Below are positions 32,183 through 44,900 of a stretch of DNA of 64,000 bases, piece after piece (positions within the stretch are counted from its first letter, which is position 1; each line of letters opens with the position of its first letter). The translations under genes and the position numbers were made by a program. The stretch comes from Tipula vernalis (lineage: Eukaryota; Arthropoda; Insecta; Diptera; Tipulidae): positions 34,803,045 to 34,867,044 of the forward strand of contig OY282558.1 of assembly GCA_958295665.1 (NCBI GenBank), read 5' to 3'. The notes beneath the pieces are model-generated. The model searched no databases. It was not told the DNA's origin and saw only the letters and a program-made list of their open reading frames with translations.

Positions 32183-35071
32183 TTGTCAAAGGTGATGCGT
32201 CGGCCCAAAAGTTCTGGACAAATTACTTTTACTTCGATGTACTATCACAACGCCTCTAGTATTCGGGGGAAAGCTAAATTATTCTTGCTTGGCGTTCTTG
32301 ATAACGATTACGATGTGATTATCATATCTGAAACATGGCTTACTAAAGGGTTTAATTCAGAGGAATATTTCCCACCTAACTACGTCGTCCACAGAAAAGA
32401 TCGACATGATTTTTGTACCAGCCTTAAAGGTGGGGGTGTGTTGATTGCTGTTAAGAGTTCGATCCCAAACGAGCTCATTGCATGTCATCCAATTTATGAT
32501 GTAATTGCTGTTCGGATTAATGTATCCGAGTCATCTATCCTCGTGGTGGCTGTATATGTTCCCTCTGGATCTACTATGGAATATTATATGGGAATTGTTA
32601 ATTTCACCAGTTCTGCAGTCATGCCATTGGTTCGTATTAAGGAACAACTAATGATTATAGGGGACTTCAATCTTCCCGATATTACTTGGTTTAATGTTGA
32701 TGGAGTTTTCACATCCTCTTCTTCTTGCCAGAAAGAATTAGCAGTTACTGATTATTTTGCTAGCTTAGCAATGATGCAGTTGAACCTTATAAGCAATAGT
32801 CGGGGCATATTTCTCGATTTGGTTTATTCAACTGATCGTATGTTTTCGGAGATTTCACCTTGTGAAGATTTTACTGGATGTTCGAGCGTTTACCACACTC
32901 CAATTACCATATATATATTTTTAGAGAATTGCAACACTACGTGTACTTCTAGTAATTCTTTGCATTTCGATTTTAGGCGTGCGGACTACGATTCGTTAAA
33001 CGAATTTCTTGTCGGTTCTAATTGGGACTTTCTCGAGCGAGATGAAAATTTGAACCACTCTATTTTATTGTTCAACGGGCTGCTCAAGACTGGTATTGAA
33101 AGGTATGTTCCATCAAATAAAAATGGACCTAGGTTTCGTGAGCCGTGGTACAACAAAGAACTACTACGTCTTGAAAAAAAATGGAATAAGTTCCATTCTT
33201 TGTATAAGTTACAGGGCGCTGAGTTTTATTCCAGATTCAACTTAGCTCGTAAAGAGTTCAAAACTTTAAATTGGTTCCTCTACAACAACTACATTTTGCA
33301 AATAGAAGAGGATCTGACTTCCAACCCAAAAAATTTCTGGAATTTCATAAATGGTAAAAAGAAGGTTGTTGGGTTTCCTACTCCAATGACCTTTCAGAAC
33401 TCTTCCGCAAGTCAACCCTCTGATATCGCTAATCTATTTGCAAAATTTTTTGAGTCCGTCTATGTAGTATCTGGGGATTCTGGTACCAAGCTTATAAATA
33501 ATCGCGATTGCTCTGATTTTAATTTTTTACAGTTTACTGAAGCAGAAGTTTATGATAGCTTATCTCAACTTGATAGTAATAAGGGGGCAGGACATGACGG
33601 TTTTCCACCTATCCTTATTAAGAATTGTGCAGAGAGTTTAGCCCATCCACTGACTCTAATCTTTAATAAGAGCCTACGTACTGGGATTTTTCCGGATCCC
33701 TGGAAACTGTCTTTCATTCGTCCGATTTTTAAATCTGGCAGAAGAAGTGATATCAGCAATTATCGCGGAATCGCTATTCTTGCTGCCATACCAAAACTTT
33801 TCGAATCAATGGTACAGAAATTCTTGTTTTTTCATGCAAACATTTTTATTTCTCCTGCTCAACACGGATTTTACACGGGTAGGTCCACGGTTACTAACCT
33901 AGTCGGTTTTTGTCAACATTTATATAGTAGTTTAGAACATAGGCAACAAGTGGATGCTGTTTACACCGATTTTTCGAAGGCTTTCGATAAAATTGGTCAC
34001 TCGATCCTTATCGATAAGCTGGATAAACTAAATTGTCAGTTTATCCCCATCAGGTGGTTGCATTCGTACCTGTCTGATCGCTACCAATTTGTTAAGATAA
34101 ATGATTTTAGTTCTCGCTTATTTCGAGTTACCTCTGGAGTTCCTCAAGGTAGCCACATTGGTCCACTTTTATTCTCATTATTTGTCAATGATGTTGTTAA
34201 TTGTTTTAAATTCGCAAAATGTTTGCTTTACGCAGATGATATGAAGATATTTGCTCCTATTACTGGAGTTTCTGACTGTGTTAAATTACAAGGTGACTTG
34301 AGTAACTTTTGCAGTTGGTCATTTAAAAACAAATTATTGTTGAATGTGGGTAAATGTAGGATTTTATCATTTTCTCGTACACACTCACCTGTTCTTCAGC
34401 AATATTTTCTATACAATACCGCTATTGACCGAGTTGAGGTCATAACCGACTTAGGTGTAACCTTTTCTTATGATCTTACTTTTACCAAACACATTGATTC
34501 TGTTATTTCAAAAGCTTATATTATGCTGGGTTTCATTAAGCGCAATTGTAAAGACTTCTGCGACCCACTCACACTGAAAACTCTCTATGTGTCCTTTGTT
34601 CGTTCCATTCTAGAATATGCTTCTCAGATTTGGTCACCATTTTATCATTGCCATTCATACAGAATTGAGAGCGTTCAAAAACAGTTTCTTTTGTATGCGC
34701 TTCGCGACTTACCTACGGAGCGAGTGCACCAATATGTACTACCTCCTTATAATGATCGTTGTAAATGATTAAAATTACAACGATTAGATCACCGACGAGA
34801 TGTTGCATCCGCTATCTTCGTTCAAGATGTTCTGACTTCCCGAATAGACTGTGTCGATTTACTGGCTCGTTTCAACTTTTACGCTCCTACACGTTGTTTG
34901 CGCCGTCGTCGTTTGTTACATATTGATCCGGTTTCTACAAACTTCGCACTCTCAGAACCAGTTTTGAGAATGTCGCGACTCTTTAATTCGGTTTATGACG
35001 TTTTAAATTTTAACATGACAAGAAATTCGTTTAGAAATGAGTTGTTTAGATTTTTGTCTATCATTAAATAA
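32183..35071 (+). pseudogene. LINE ORF2: endonuclease-reverse transcriptase with one premature TGA
   Basis: The first 861 codons are open. Endonuclease blocks: YYHNASSIRGK (about residues 20-30), SETWL (49-53), GGGVLIAV (about 86), VYVPSG, GDFNLPDITW (160-169) and the catalytic histidine in SVYHTPI. Reverse transcriptase blocks: SNYRGIAIL (about 523), FSKAFD (597), GVPQG (about 652; usual GVPQGS is intact) and YADD (683-686), followed by LLNVGKC and DLGV. At 34766-34768 a TGA interrupts DRCK-stop-LKLQRLDHRR. The same frame then stays open for another 100 codons to TAA at 35069-35071, with FRNELFRFLSIIK at the end, typical of a LINE C-terminus. Apart from this stop the protein would have about 962 positions, a normal length. 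All catalytic residues I can name are kept, which points to a young copy. The minus ORF at 33565-33759 is a shadow. Confidence 0.9.
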
Positions 35072-35154
35072 TTGTTAAATGTTATTTTTGTGCTAAAATA
35101 TTGTATAATAACTGTTAATCTTTTTTGCATACCGATTGTATATTTACTGTAGGT

Positions 35155-35191
35155 TAAATAAATAAATAAATAAATAAAAAAAAAATAAATA
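35155..35191 (+). repeat. (AAAT)n tail of the LINE
   Basis: A run of AAAT units ending in an A-rich stretch about 85 bp after the conceptual ORF2 stop; the usual 3' terminus of a Jockey-like element. Confidence 0.75.
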
Positions 35192-36026
35192 ATCTGTCCT
35201 CAACAAAGTTGCAAAAACTTGATATTTGTGATTTTTTACTGTCTTAGATGATTCAGCCGTTAAGCAATCTCAGATGGAAGTATAAAATTCTGTCAATGAA
35301 AAATATAAAAATTGGTTTAAATTTAAAAATAATTATAAATAAAATTGAATTATAATCGCAGATAACGGGTGTCATAGGTAATCAACACTGGCCTAGTCTA
35401 ACATTTGAAGTATGCTTCATTTTAGAAAAATACATGAAAATTGGCTCTGATGAACTAAAATAGTACTTGCTACAGTTATCTTTATTAGTGTATCTCAGAT
35501 GTCCATAGATGATTTTCAGTTTTTATAACCAACTAACATTAGTGTTATAAAATTTATTTGACGTTTGGTTTAGTTAGTTAGTTTTTTGGTTTGGTTAAAT
35601 ATCGACGTATTTTTGTATTAAATTACCTTTTTAAACCATTACATTGACTACTTTTCAGCAGCAGATTTTCAGATCATGAAAAGTTATAAACTTATAACCA
35701 TTTTCCAAAAGGCTGAAATCTAAGGAAAAAATAAGGCCATGTAATTAAACCATATGTACTGAGGACATAAAAGAGTTCTAAAAACGCCTTAAATTGGGAA
35801 TTGTTTAACTCATCCGGTACTAATCTCCTACACAAATTAACTCATTTAAGATTTGACGGGGAATGTAATGATTTCTTCGACAACATAAAAAAATATATCT
35901 AGCTATGAACCTAGGTATTTCGCACTTGACCTAACCAATAGTATTTTGTTAACATTTATAAAATAGAGACATAATGGATGTCCCTTCAGTGGTGGATTGC
36001 ACTAAAATTCAAACTCAAATTCCAGC
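35192..36026. other. Spacer with a fragment of repeat family R6/14
   Basis: 35395-35510 carries diverged blocks of the family (attttagaaaaatacatgaa, ttggctctgatgaactaaaa, agatgtcc). The rest shows no gene. Confidence 0.5.
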
Positions 36027-36400
36027 ATGTTTGAATTACAAAATTTTGTCTTATTCTCAATAAAAAGGAAACATACGGCTAACTACTTAATTTCAGTATC
36101 TCCTGCTAGCCTTATGACCTTTATTAATAAAGGATATGGTAGGAAAAAGGGAAAGGAAAAAGTATTGAATTGGTTTGAAAGGGACACTGTAATAGTCGAC
36201 AAAGGCTTTTGCGTATCAGAAAGGGATTACACTTATATAAGACCAGCATTCCTCCATCAAAAACAGTAATTCTTAAGAAAGTTTTCGATATTTTACAGCA
36301 ACCAGTAGATAATATTTTGGTTTATTATTTAGATGAAATCGTCAAAATTATATCTGGACCTTCTTATGTATACTCAATTCAAATATTCAAGTACACAATC
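36027..36400 (+). pseudogene. DDE_Tnp_4-type transposase fragment (harbinger/IS4EU-like)
   Basis: The 80-codon frame reads SPASLMTFINKGYG, then DTVIVDKGF and IRPAFLHQKQ. This follows the DDE_Tnp_4 pattern (SP.G...FIS.GYGGR.SD, D.ImADrGF, ..PpF). The VDKGF aspartate corresponds to a catalytic D. After a stop another frame gives VILKKVFDILQQPVDNILVY, like the C-terminal helix region of the same family. The segment between the GYG and DTV blocks has lost the SDK motif. Only the C-terminal part remains; no terminal repeats were found. Confidence 0.65.
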
Positions 36401-36639
36401 TTGATTAAAATTAGAACATTAAATAATTTCATATGACGAACAATAGAATTAAATAAAATTTCAAAAAGGTAAACCAAATACAACATTTGTTGTCTAAAAA
36501 ACTTATGTTAAAGTACTAAATAAATATATAAATTTACAAACCAAATTTACAAAATTTATAAATCATAAATCATAAATCTGGTTGCATCTACCCGAACAAA
36601 ATTATCACAAAACAATATGGACTAGTATTCCAAAATGAA

Positions 36640-38190
36640 ACAAGTATCAACTTAGAGATGAGAAATATGTGAAGCAATCGTTTTTAAAATCACTTAGATT
36701 TTACTTAGATTGTAAATTAGGATTTAATGAGTTCCAAAGTTTAATACCCCGCACAAAAAAAGGTGGCTCACGTGCTTTAGTTTTGCAATTTGTAGGAAGA
36801 CTGATAATAGATGTACGAGTTGATCTAAAAAATTTAATCAAATTGAAGAGATACATGGGATTTCTATAATAAATTATTTTATAAAGGAAAATAACCGTTA
36901 TGAACTCTAAATAATGATATAAATCACACCCCAATATTAAACGAGCATAACTTGAAGTTGAATCAGCTCTCTTTTTGTTGTATATATACCGAGCACAAGA
37001 ATTAAAAGCGATATTTAATTTTCTGAACGAGGACTTAGAGCAACCAGAATAAATTTGGACACAGTAGGTTAAATGCGGAATAATTAATGATCGTATTAAT
37101 TTCAGCTTAACGTCCCGCGGCGTATAGCTTTCATGGGGCCATAGCGTCCTTAACGTAGCATATATTCTACCACATAATTGGGTTACATGATCATCCCAAC
37201 TAAGATTGTTATTCATCAATAACCCCAAGTTCCTAACCGTATCCACAATCTCAATATTCGCATTGCCAATTTTGATATTATAATGCCGAAGGTTGGATAA
37301 CATTATTTTATTACTAGCTAGGAACATGGCTTTGGATTTTAAGGGGTGGATTTTAATACGATTGTTATTGCTCCAAATTAAAATTCTTTCAAGTGTATAT
37401 CGTTTATTCTCAGCACGCAAGCATCCATATCGCTTGCTACTGCCGAGTCATAGATTTGCACATCATTGCAAAAATATGAAACTTTACCGGAGCTACACTA
37501 TTTCTGATGTCATTTATAAACATCATAAATAACAAAGGGCCCAAGATTGAACCCTGAGGAACACCAGAAGTCAATAAACTCTCGTTGGAAAATTTTTCAT
37601 TCAATTTGACAATTTGATACCTATCCGAAAGGTATGAAGCAAAAAGCTTAACCGCAGAATGGGAAAAATTAAAATTTGAGCGCAACTTATGGAGCAGAAC
37701 TTATGGTTAACACTGTCAAAAACTTTAGAAAAATCTAGAAGCACAAGCAAAGGCACTTTACGTTCTGCAACAGATGAACTCAAATCATCTATAATTTTGA
37801 TTAATTCAGAAGTTGTACAATGTCTTTCTCGAAACTCGGACTGTAGATCATCAATTAAGCCAAAACTAGAAATATGATTCATCATCTGAAACTTCATAAT
37901 TTTTTCAATTACCTTAGATAAGCAAGGAAGTATACTGATTGGTCGAAAATCTTGTATAGTTTCAGGCTTAGGTGCCTTCCCAACAGGGGTTATATGTACA
38001 ATCTTCCACCCCGTCAGAAAAACAGATTAAGTCAATGCAGTGTTAATTATGTTTGTTAAAACAGTGCTTATTGACGGTAGTAAAAGTCGAATGAAACCTA
38101 TAGGGATACCATCAGAACCTTGTGCTTCAGATTGAATATCATTAATTGCATTACATACTTTCGTTATCGTACCAACATTTTACCATTGCC
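36640..38190 (-). pseudogene. Second LINE reverse transcriptase, minus strand, broken at the active site
   Basis: From 38190 downward the frames give GSDGIPIGFIRLLLPSIST, then a stop, then GWKIVHITPVGK. Next come FRPISILPCLSKVIEKIM (near 37940-37890), LLVLLDFSKVFDSVNHKF (about 37755-37700) and LTSGVPQGSILGPLLF (about 37580-37535). At the catalytic site the reading runs FHIFAMM; a one-base shift gives ND followed by VQIYDSAVASDMD, so the YADD motif is both altered and frameshifted (near 37455-37475). The frame 37420-36701 supplies the thumb and C-terminus (DTVRNLGLLMNNNLSWDDHV, RSLIIPHLTYC, GIKLWNSLNPNLQSK), ending in a TAA, after which NLSDFKNDCFTYF continues in frame to a TGA near 36660. It does not resemble the plus-strand LINE closely, so it is a separate family. 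A short gatttat-type repeat near 36555-36585 may be its 3' tail. Confidence 0.8.
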
Positions 38191-39190
38191 ATTTTTTTAC
38201 ATAAAAGTCATAAAATAAATTAATAAATTGTTTGAATTCAGTCTTATATATGTATTTAAAAACTTATTAAAGCTTTAAACTTAAAAATTTTGGTAATGAA
38301 GCATATTAGGTACACAGAATTTCAGTCTTAGTTTTTGATAAGTAAGTACTTCGATTTTTTCTTAAAACTAAAGGTTTAAATTATTTTTATCATGAAAATA
38401 AGATAAACATTGACTAAAGGATTTAGTAATTTTTAAAATAGGTAACATTTTATTTAAAAATTCAGAATTTTTAATTAAGGTTATCACAAATATTTCTTCA
38501 ATCACAGCAAAAAAATAACTAGATGTTATTACGATTCTACTACCTGGCATTTTATTTTTATAAATTTTTGAGTTATTGCATAAATATCGCAGGCGAGAAG
38601 CCAAGCGAAGGCATCACGGGATGAACTAGTAGATATTTTTGCCTTCACTCTATGCGATTTGCATGCAATATTTATTGTACTACAATAAATATTGCATAAA
38701 TCGTATACAATTTTTTCCACAATTTTGTTGAGATTTGAATTGTTCGTTGTTTACACCATACGGATGAGCTGCCTAAAAAAATTAGAATAATGGTTTAATT
38801 TTCTCCTTATTCAGAATGGAAAACCAAACAAATTTAATTTTAATCGAGTTATGCGCAAATACGATTCCAGGCGTAAAATTAAAAATAGGACGATGTTGGC
38901 AAGGAACTGGCTACAAAGGCAAGATTTTGGAGAAAAGAATATTCAATGTCTTGTTTTTCATGAATTAAGACTATAACATCCTAAAACGTTTAAAAATATT
39001 GCAATATGTATTATTAAAAAGCATAAAATCACAAATACAACGTAAAGATATAATTTTAAGGTAATTTATTTCAGCAAAAAGGATACTGTATTGCAGGCAA
39101 AAATATTGTACACATATTTTATGAAAATGCGGTTGGCTGCAATTTCAATGCAATAAGATCTCAGTACGGAGCAAGTTGTTGGGTTCTGAA
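38191..39190. other. AT-rich spacer with a strong palindrome
   Basis: No gene. Minus ORFs at 38368-38604 and 38529-38720 have no known domain. The palindrome at 38663-38697 is listed separately. Confidence 0.4.
38663..38697. repeat. 35-bp near-perfect palindrome
   Basis: Arms atgcaatatttattgta and tacaataaatattgcat are exact reverse complements (17 bp) around a single C. After a 2-base offset, cgattt on the left and aaatcg on the right extend the stem. Confidence 0.85.
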
Positions 39191-39823
39191 AATGAAAAAA
39201 TATCTGTTCCACAACACAAATTAAATACAATAAACATGGGAACTACCTGTATGTAACAAAACTGCAAATAAATATTTGCAATGGCTTCTTTGACAATTTT
39301 TCAATCAATTTTGAAAATTTTCGCCCATATGCAGTTCAATGGGGTAGGTATCGTTATCCAAAATAAAAAAATTCCAAAAAAAGAAAAAATCCCAAAACAT
39401 GAAGTTTTTAAATATAGTATAACAAATTTTTGAGATATTATTTTAACATTTTTTATACCTCAGAGGATGGGGGCTGCCGCAACATTACGTACTTACACGT
39501 AATAAAATAGAGAACTCCCCAAAGCCGCTTAGCATTGGTCCTTTCTGCGCAAGGATGACATAAAATTATGTAACTTCATTTTGTTACCAAGTATTTAATG
39601 TGCCCTTCCTTTTTAATGGGACCCATTATTTTGTATTTTTTAGGGATTTATTTATTTTGAATAACGCTACCTACCTCATTGAACTGCATATGGGCGAAAA
39701 TTTTCAAAATTGGTTGAAAAATTATCAAAGAAGCCATTGCAAATATTTATTTGTAGTTCTGTTACATACAGGTAGTTCACATGTTTATTGTATTTAATTT
39801 GTATTGTGGAACAGACATTTTTT
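39191..39823. mobile_element. Long-armed inverted repeat element (~633 bp)
   Basis: The left arm 39191-39375 returns reversed at 39648-39823 with few mismatches. Shared blocks include ctgttccacaa, ttaaatacaataaacatg, aactacctgtatgtaaca, aaataaatatttgcaatggc and cgcccatatgcagttcaatg. The ~270-bp centre contains gaggatgggggctgccgc. Part of the left arm and centre recurs in reverse orientation at 52275-52375. The 65-codon ORF at 39600-39797 lies within the right arm and is not supported. Probably a non-autonomous DNA transposon. Confidence 0.8.
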
Positions 39824-39849
39824 AAAAAAATTAAAAATACCTACGCTAA

Positions 39850-41964
39850 TAAAACGCGATATTTAGCTAGTAAAATATAGATGCTAAAGAGCTTTTTATT
39901 CCTTTTAGTTTTGATGGTGTTAACTCCTTCAATTTGAGCTTAATTGGCTTAAGTTGTATTTAAACATTCTAAGCTGATCCAATCAACGTGATAAAGCTTA
40001 AAAAGCATAAATGCCAGTTTCAATTAATTTCGAAAGCTAAAATGCGATTTTAAGCAATGCAAATTTCATAGATGCCAAAAGCTCCCCGAGATACATTTTA
40101 AATTCTTCTGAAACCATTTAATTCTGTTTGATTTGAACAGTGTTACAACTTTTAAGATTTGAGCTTAATTGTTTTAAACTGCCTTCAAATTTTCTGAGCT
40201 TTTTTGAATCACCATGAATGATTCAATCGAAAACAAACTTAAATGTAGGCCTCTATTAATTTTAATGTAAAAACATGTGATATTGAATAAACACAATTTA
40301 ATAGATGCCGAAAGCTCTTAATATCACATTTTAAATTTCTAAGTAAAATCCTTTGACAGCTTTACAAGCTTAAGATAAATGTCAAACAAACTTTTAACGT
40401 TTTCTCATATTTTGACATATTTAGTAAATATTATGAAAATCATAGAACAGCTTCACAAAAGCTTTAAAAGTTAATTAATTTTACTAAAAGTTTTGATGGT
40501 TTTAAAATATTTAAAATTTGGTTTTATTTGATTTATAAAACTTTGTAAGTTTCCTCCAATCAATGTGTTCCATCTAAATACTAAAACGTGCCAGTAGATG
40601 TCGTTAAAACACCTACATTTGAATTAATCGGTTTATAAAACTTTCTAAGCTTTCTCTGACCAACGCGATAAATGTTTATTATTATTTTTAAATGCTTAAA
40701 CTGGATTTTAAGGTAGTGATGAATCATATGTTAAACTTGTTTGAAGAAATTTTATTAAATAAATATTTTGATAGTGTCAAATCTTTTAAAATTTAAGATG
40801 AATCGATTTAAACTCATATTTAAAGTTTCTGAACTTTATCCGATCAATGTAATAAACCTTAAAAAATTTAGATTTAGGCTTTTAATTTATATTTAAAGAT
40901 AGGCTTATAACTATTTTTATATGCTAAAACATACCTTCACTCTAAGCAAAATTAAATGGATATCAAAAGCTCTCAATGGACCATTATGCCTGAAATTTTG
41001 TTTCCTTCTAATAATATAATTCTCTAATTTCTAAATTTTCCAAATTTTCTGTTAAGTTAATAAACTTATTTAAACTACATTTAAACATTTTAGCTTCTTC
41101 CATCAACGTGATGAAGCTTCAAAAGCATAAATTTTAATTCAATTATTTTCAAATGCTAAAATTCGATTTTGAGCTATTAAAATTTCATACCTTTAAATGT
41201 TGATGCCATTAACTTCTTCAATTTGAGCTTAATAGGCTGTACTGTAATTAAATTTTCTAAGCTTATTTCTAAGCCAACGTGATGAAGCTTAAAATTACTT
41301 AAATTTAGGTTTATATTGTTTAAAATACGTACTAAATTTCAACTTAATCGATTTAAATTATTTTTAACTTTCTGAGCTTTCACCAATCAACGTGACAGAG
41401 CTTAAAAGCTTAAATATTGGTTTCAATAATTTTCAAACGCTAAAACGTGATTTTAAGCAAACAATTTCATAGTCCTTAATGACACATTTTACATTTTTCG
41501 GAAAGCTTTTATTCTTTTTAGTTTAGATGGTGTTAAAATTGTTAGGGTGTGAGCTTAATTGATTTAAAGAATATTTTAAATCTCTAAGCTTAATCCAATC
41601 AATTTAGATTAGCATTTAAACTGTTTTTAAACTTTCCGAGCTTAAATTTGGGCCTCTAATATTTATAAAGCCAAAATGTGCGACTTTAAAAAACACAATT
41701 TAGTAGATGTCAAAAATTCTTAATGTCACATTTTTAATTTGTCTGGATCATTTCTAAAATGTAACCAATTAAAAGTTTAGTTAATTAAACGATTTAAGTT
41801 ATGTTGAACAATGAAATAAAGCGTTTAAAAGCTTACATGCACATCAAAATGCACGGCTTTATGTTTACAACATAAAAGTTGAAATAAGCAAGCAAAATTT
41901 AACAGATATTGAAAGCTCTCAAAATTTTTTAAACTTTCTCCAAACAACGTGATAAAGCTCGTTT
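39850..41964 (+). repeat. Old, strongly diverged tandem-like repeat domain
   Basis: Drifting copies of the same words recur: (c)caatcaacgtgataaagctt (near 39978, 40560, 40850, 41100, 41275, 41390, 41600, 41944), gctaaaacgtgattttaagc, aatttcatagatg and gagcttaattgatttaaac. Spacing is irregular, roughly 100-300 bp for most neighbours. No coding frame. After array A, 46255-46300 again shows gttaacgtgatttta and aaatttcataac, so the old repeat appears to continue on the far side. Confidence 0.65.
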
Positions 41965-44900
41965 AATTTTATTGAAAATTAACTGTGCTATAGCCCACAA
42001 GTTTTTGGGCGGCAAAAATCTAAAATGGTCCGATTACGATGGTTGATACCTCTATCAATAGGTTTCGGGACCTGTAATTGCTGTGACAATTTTCATTTTG
42101 ATTGCTCGACTATTTCTAAACATTTCTTAGAAAATTTAATTTTATTGAAAATTAACTGTGCTATAGCCCACAAGTTTTTGGGCGACAAAAATCTAAAATG
42201 GTCCGATTACGATGGTTGATACCTCTATCAATAGGTTTCGGGACCTGTAATTGCTGTGAGAATTTTCATTTTGATTGCTCGACTATTTCTAAACATTTCT
42301 TAGAAAATTCAATTTTATTGAAAATTAACTGTGCTATAGCCCACAAGTTTTTGGCCGACAAAAATCTAAAATGGTCCGATTACGATGGTTGATACCTCTA
42401 TCAATAGGTTTCGGGACCTGTAATTGCTGTGACAATTTTCATTTTGATTGCTCGACTATTTCTAAACATTTCTTAGAAAATTCAATTTTATTGAAAATTA
42501 ACTGTGCTATAGCCCACAAGTTTTTGGGCGGCAAAAATCTAAAATGGTCCGATTACGATGGTTGATACCTCTATCAATAGGTTTCGGGACCTGTAATTGC
42601 TGTGACAATTTTCATTTTGATTGTTCGACTATTTCTTAACATTTCTAAGAAAATTCAATTTTATTGAAAATTAACTGTGCTATAGCCCACAAGTTTTTGG
42701 GCGACAAAAATCTAAAATGGTCCGATTACGATGGTTGATACCTCTATCAATAGGTTTCGGGACCTGTAATTGCTGTGACAATTTTCATTTTGATTGCTCG
42801 ACTATTTCTTAACATTTCTTAGAAAATTTAATTTTATTGAAAATTAACTGTGCTATAGCCCACAAGTTTTTGGGCGACAAAAATCTAAAATGGTCCGATT
42901 ACGATGGTTGATACCTCTATCAATAGGTTTCGGGACCTGTAATTGCTGTGACAATTTTCATTTTGATTGCTCGACTATTTCTAAACATTTCTTAGAAAAT
43001 TCAATTTTATTGAAAATTAACTGTGCTATAGCCCACAAGTTTTTGGGCGACAAAAATCTAAAATGGTCCGATTACGATGGTTGATACCTCTATCAATAGG
43101 TTTCGGGACCTGTAATTGCTGTGACAATTTTCATTTTGATTGCTCGACTTTTTCTAAACATTTCTTAGAAAATTCAATTTTATTGAAAATTAACTGTGCT
43201 ATAGCCCACAAGTTTTTGGGCGGCAAAAATCTAAAATGGTCCGATTACGATGGTTGATACCTCTATCAATAGGTTTCGGGACCTGTAATTGCTGTGACAA
43301 TTTTCATTTTGATTGTTCGACTATTTCTAAACATTTCTAAGAAAATTCAATTTTATTGAAAATTAACTGTGCTATAGCCCACAAGTTTTTGGGCGACAAA
43401 AATCTAAAATGGTCCGATTACGATGGTTGATACCTCTATCAATAGGTTTCGGGACCTGTAATTGCTGTGAGAATTTTCATTTTGATTGCTCGACTATTTC
43501 TAAACATTTCTTAGAAAATTCAATTTTATTGAAAATTAACTGTGCTATAGCCCACAAGTTTTTGGGCGGCAAAAATCTAAAATGGTCCGATTACGATGGT
43601 TGATACCTCTATCAATAGGTTTCGGGACCTGTAATTGCTGTGACAATTTTCATTTTGATTGTTCGACTATTTCTAAACATTTCTAAGAAAATTCAATTTT
43701 ATTGAAAATTAACTGTGCTATAGCCCACAAGTTTTTGGGCGACAAAAATCTAAAATGGTCCGATTACGATGATTGATACCTCTATCAATAGGTTTCGGGA
43801 CCTGTAATTGCTGTGACAATTTTCATTTTGATTGCTCGACTATTTCTAAACATTTCTTAGAAAATTTAATTTTATTGAAAATTAACTGTGCTATAGCCCA
43901 CAAGTTTTTGGGCGACAAAAATCTAAAATGGTCCGATTACGATGGTTGATACCTCTATCAATAGGTTTCGGGACCTGTAATTGCTGTGACAATTTTCATT
44001 TTGATTGCTCGACTATTTCTAAACATTTCTTAGAAAATTCAATTTTATTGAAAATTAACTGTGCTATAGCCCACAAGTTTTTGGGCGGCAAAAATCTAAA
44101 ATGGTCCGATTACGATGGTTGATACCTCTATCAATAGGTTTCGGGACCTGTAATTGCTGTGACAATTTTCATTTTGATTGCTCGACTATTTCTAAACATT
44201 TCTTAGAAAATTCAATTTTATTGAAAATTAACTGTGCTATAGCCCACAAGTTTTTGGGCGACAAAAATCTAAAATGGTCCGATTACGATGGTTGATACCT
44301 CTATCAATAGGTTTCGGGACCTGTAATTGCTGTGACAATTTTCATTTTGATTGCTCGACTATTTCTAAACATTTCTTAGAAAATTTAATTTTATTGAAAA
44401 TTAACTGTGTTCTAGCCCACAAGTTTTTGGGCGACAAAAATCTAAAATGGTCCGATTACGATGGTTGATACCTCTATCAATAGGTTTCGGGACCTGTAAT
44501 TGCTGTGAGAATTTTCATTTTGATTGCTCGACTATTTCTAAACATTTCTTAGAAAATTCAATTTTATTGAAAATTAACTGTGCTATAGCCCACAAGTTTT
44601 TGGGCGACAAAAATCTAAAATGGTCCGATTACGATGGTTGATACCTCTATCAATAGGTTTCGGGACCTGTAATTGCTGTGAGAATTTTCATTTTGATTGC
44701 TCGACTATTTCTAAACATTTCTTAGAAAATTCAATTTTATTGAAAATTAACTGTGCTATATATAGCCCACAAGTTTTTGGGCGGCAAAAATCTAAAATGG
44801 TCCGATTACGATGGTTGATACCTCTATCAATAGGTTTCGGGACCTGTAATTGCTGTGAGAATTTTCATTTTGATTGCTCGACTATTTCTAAACATTTCTT

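Larger units (their letters stand above)
31965..35191 (+). mobile_element. Jockey-like LINE, 5' truncated, nearly intact
   Basis: From the putative ORF1 end through ORF2 to an (AAAT)n-type tail at 35155-35191. A LINE with one almost uninterrupted EN-RT frame, no RNase H domain and a simple-repeat tail fits the Jockey clade. No target-site duplication was found by eye, so the left boundary is approximate. Confidence 0.8.

Noticed and set aside
36209..36436. 75-codon plus ORF as an independent gene
   Set aside because: Contains the C-terminal part of the DDE_Tnp_4 transposase remnant in a shifted frame.
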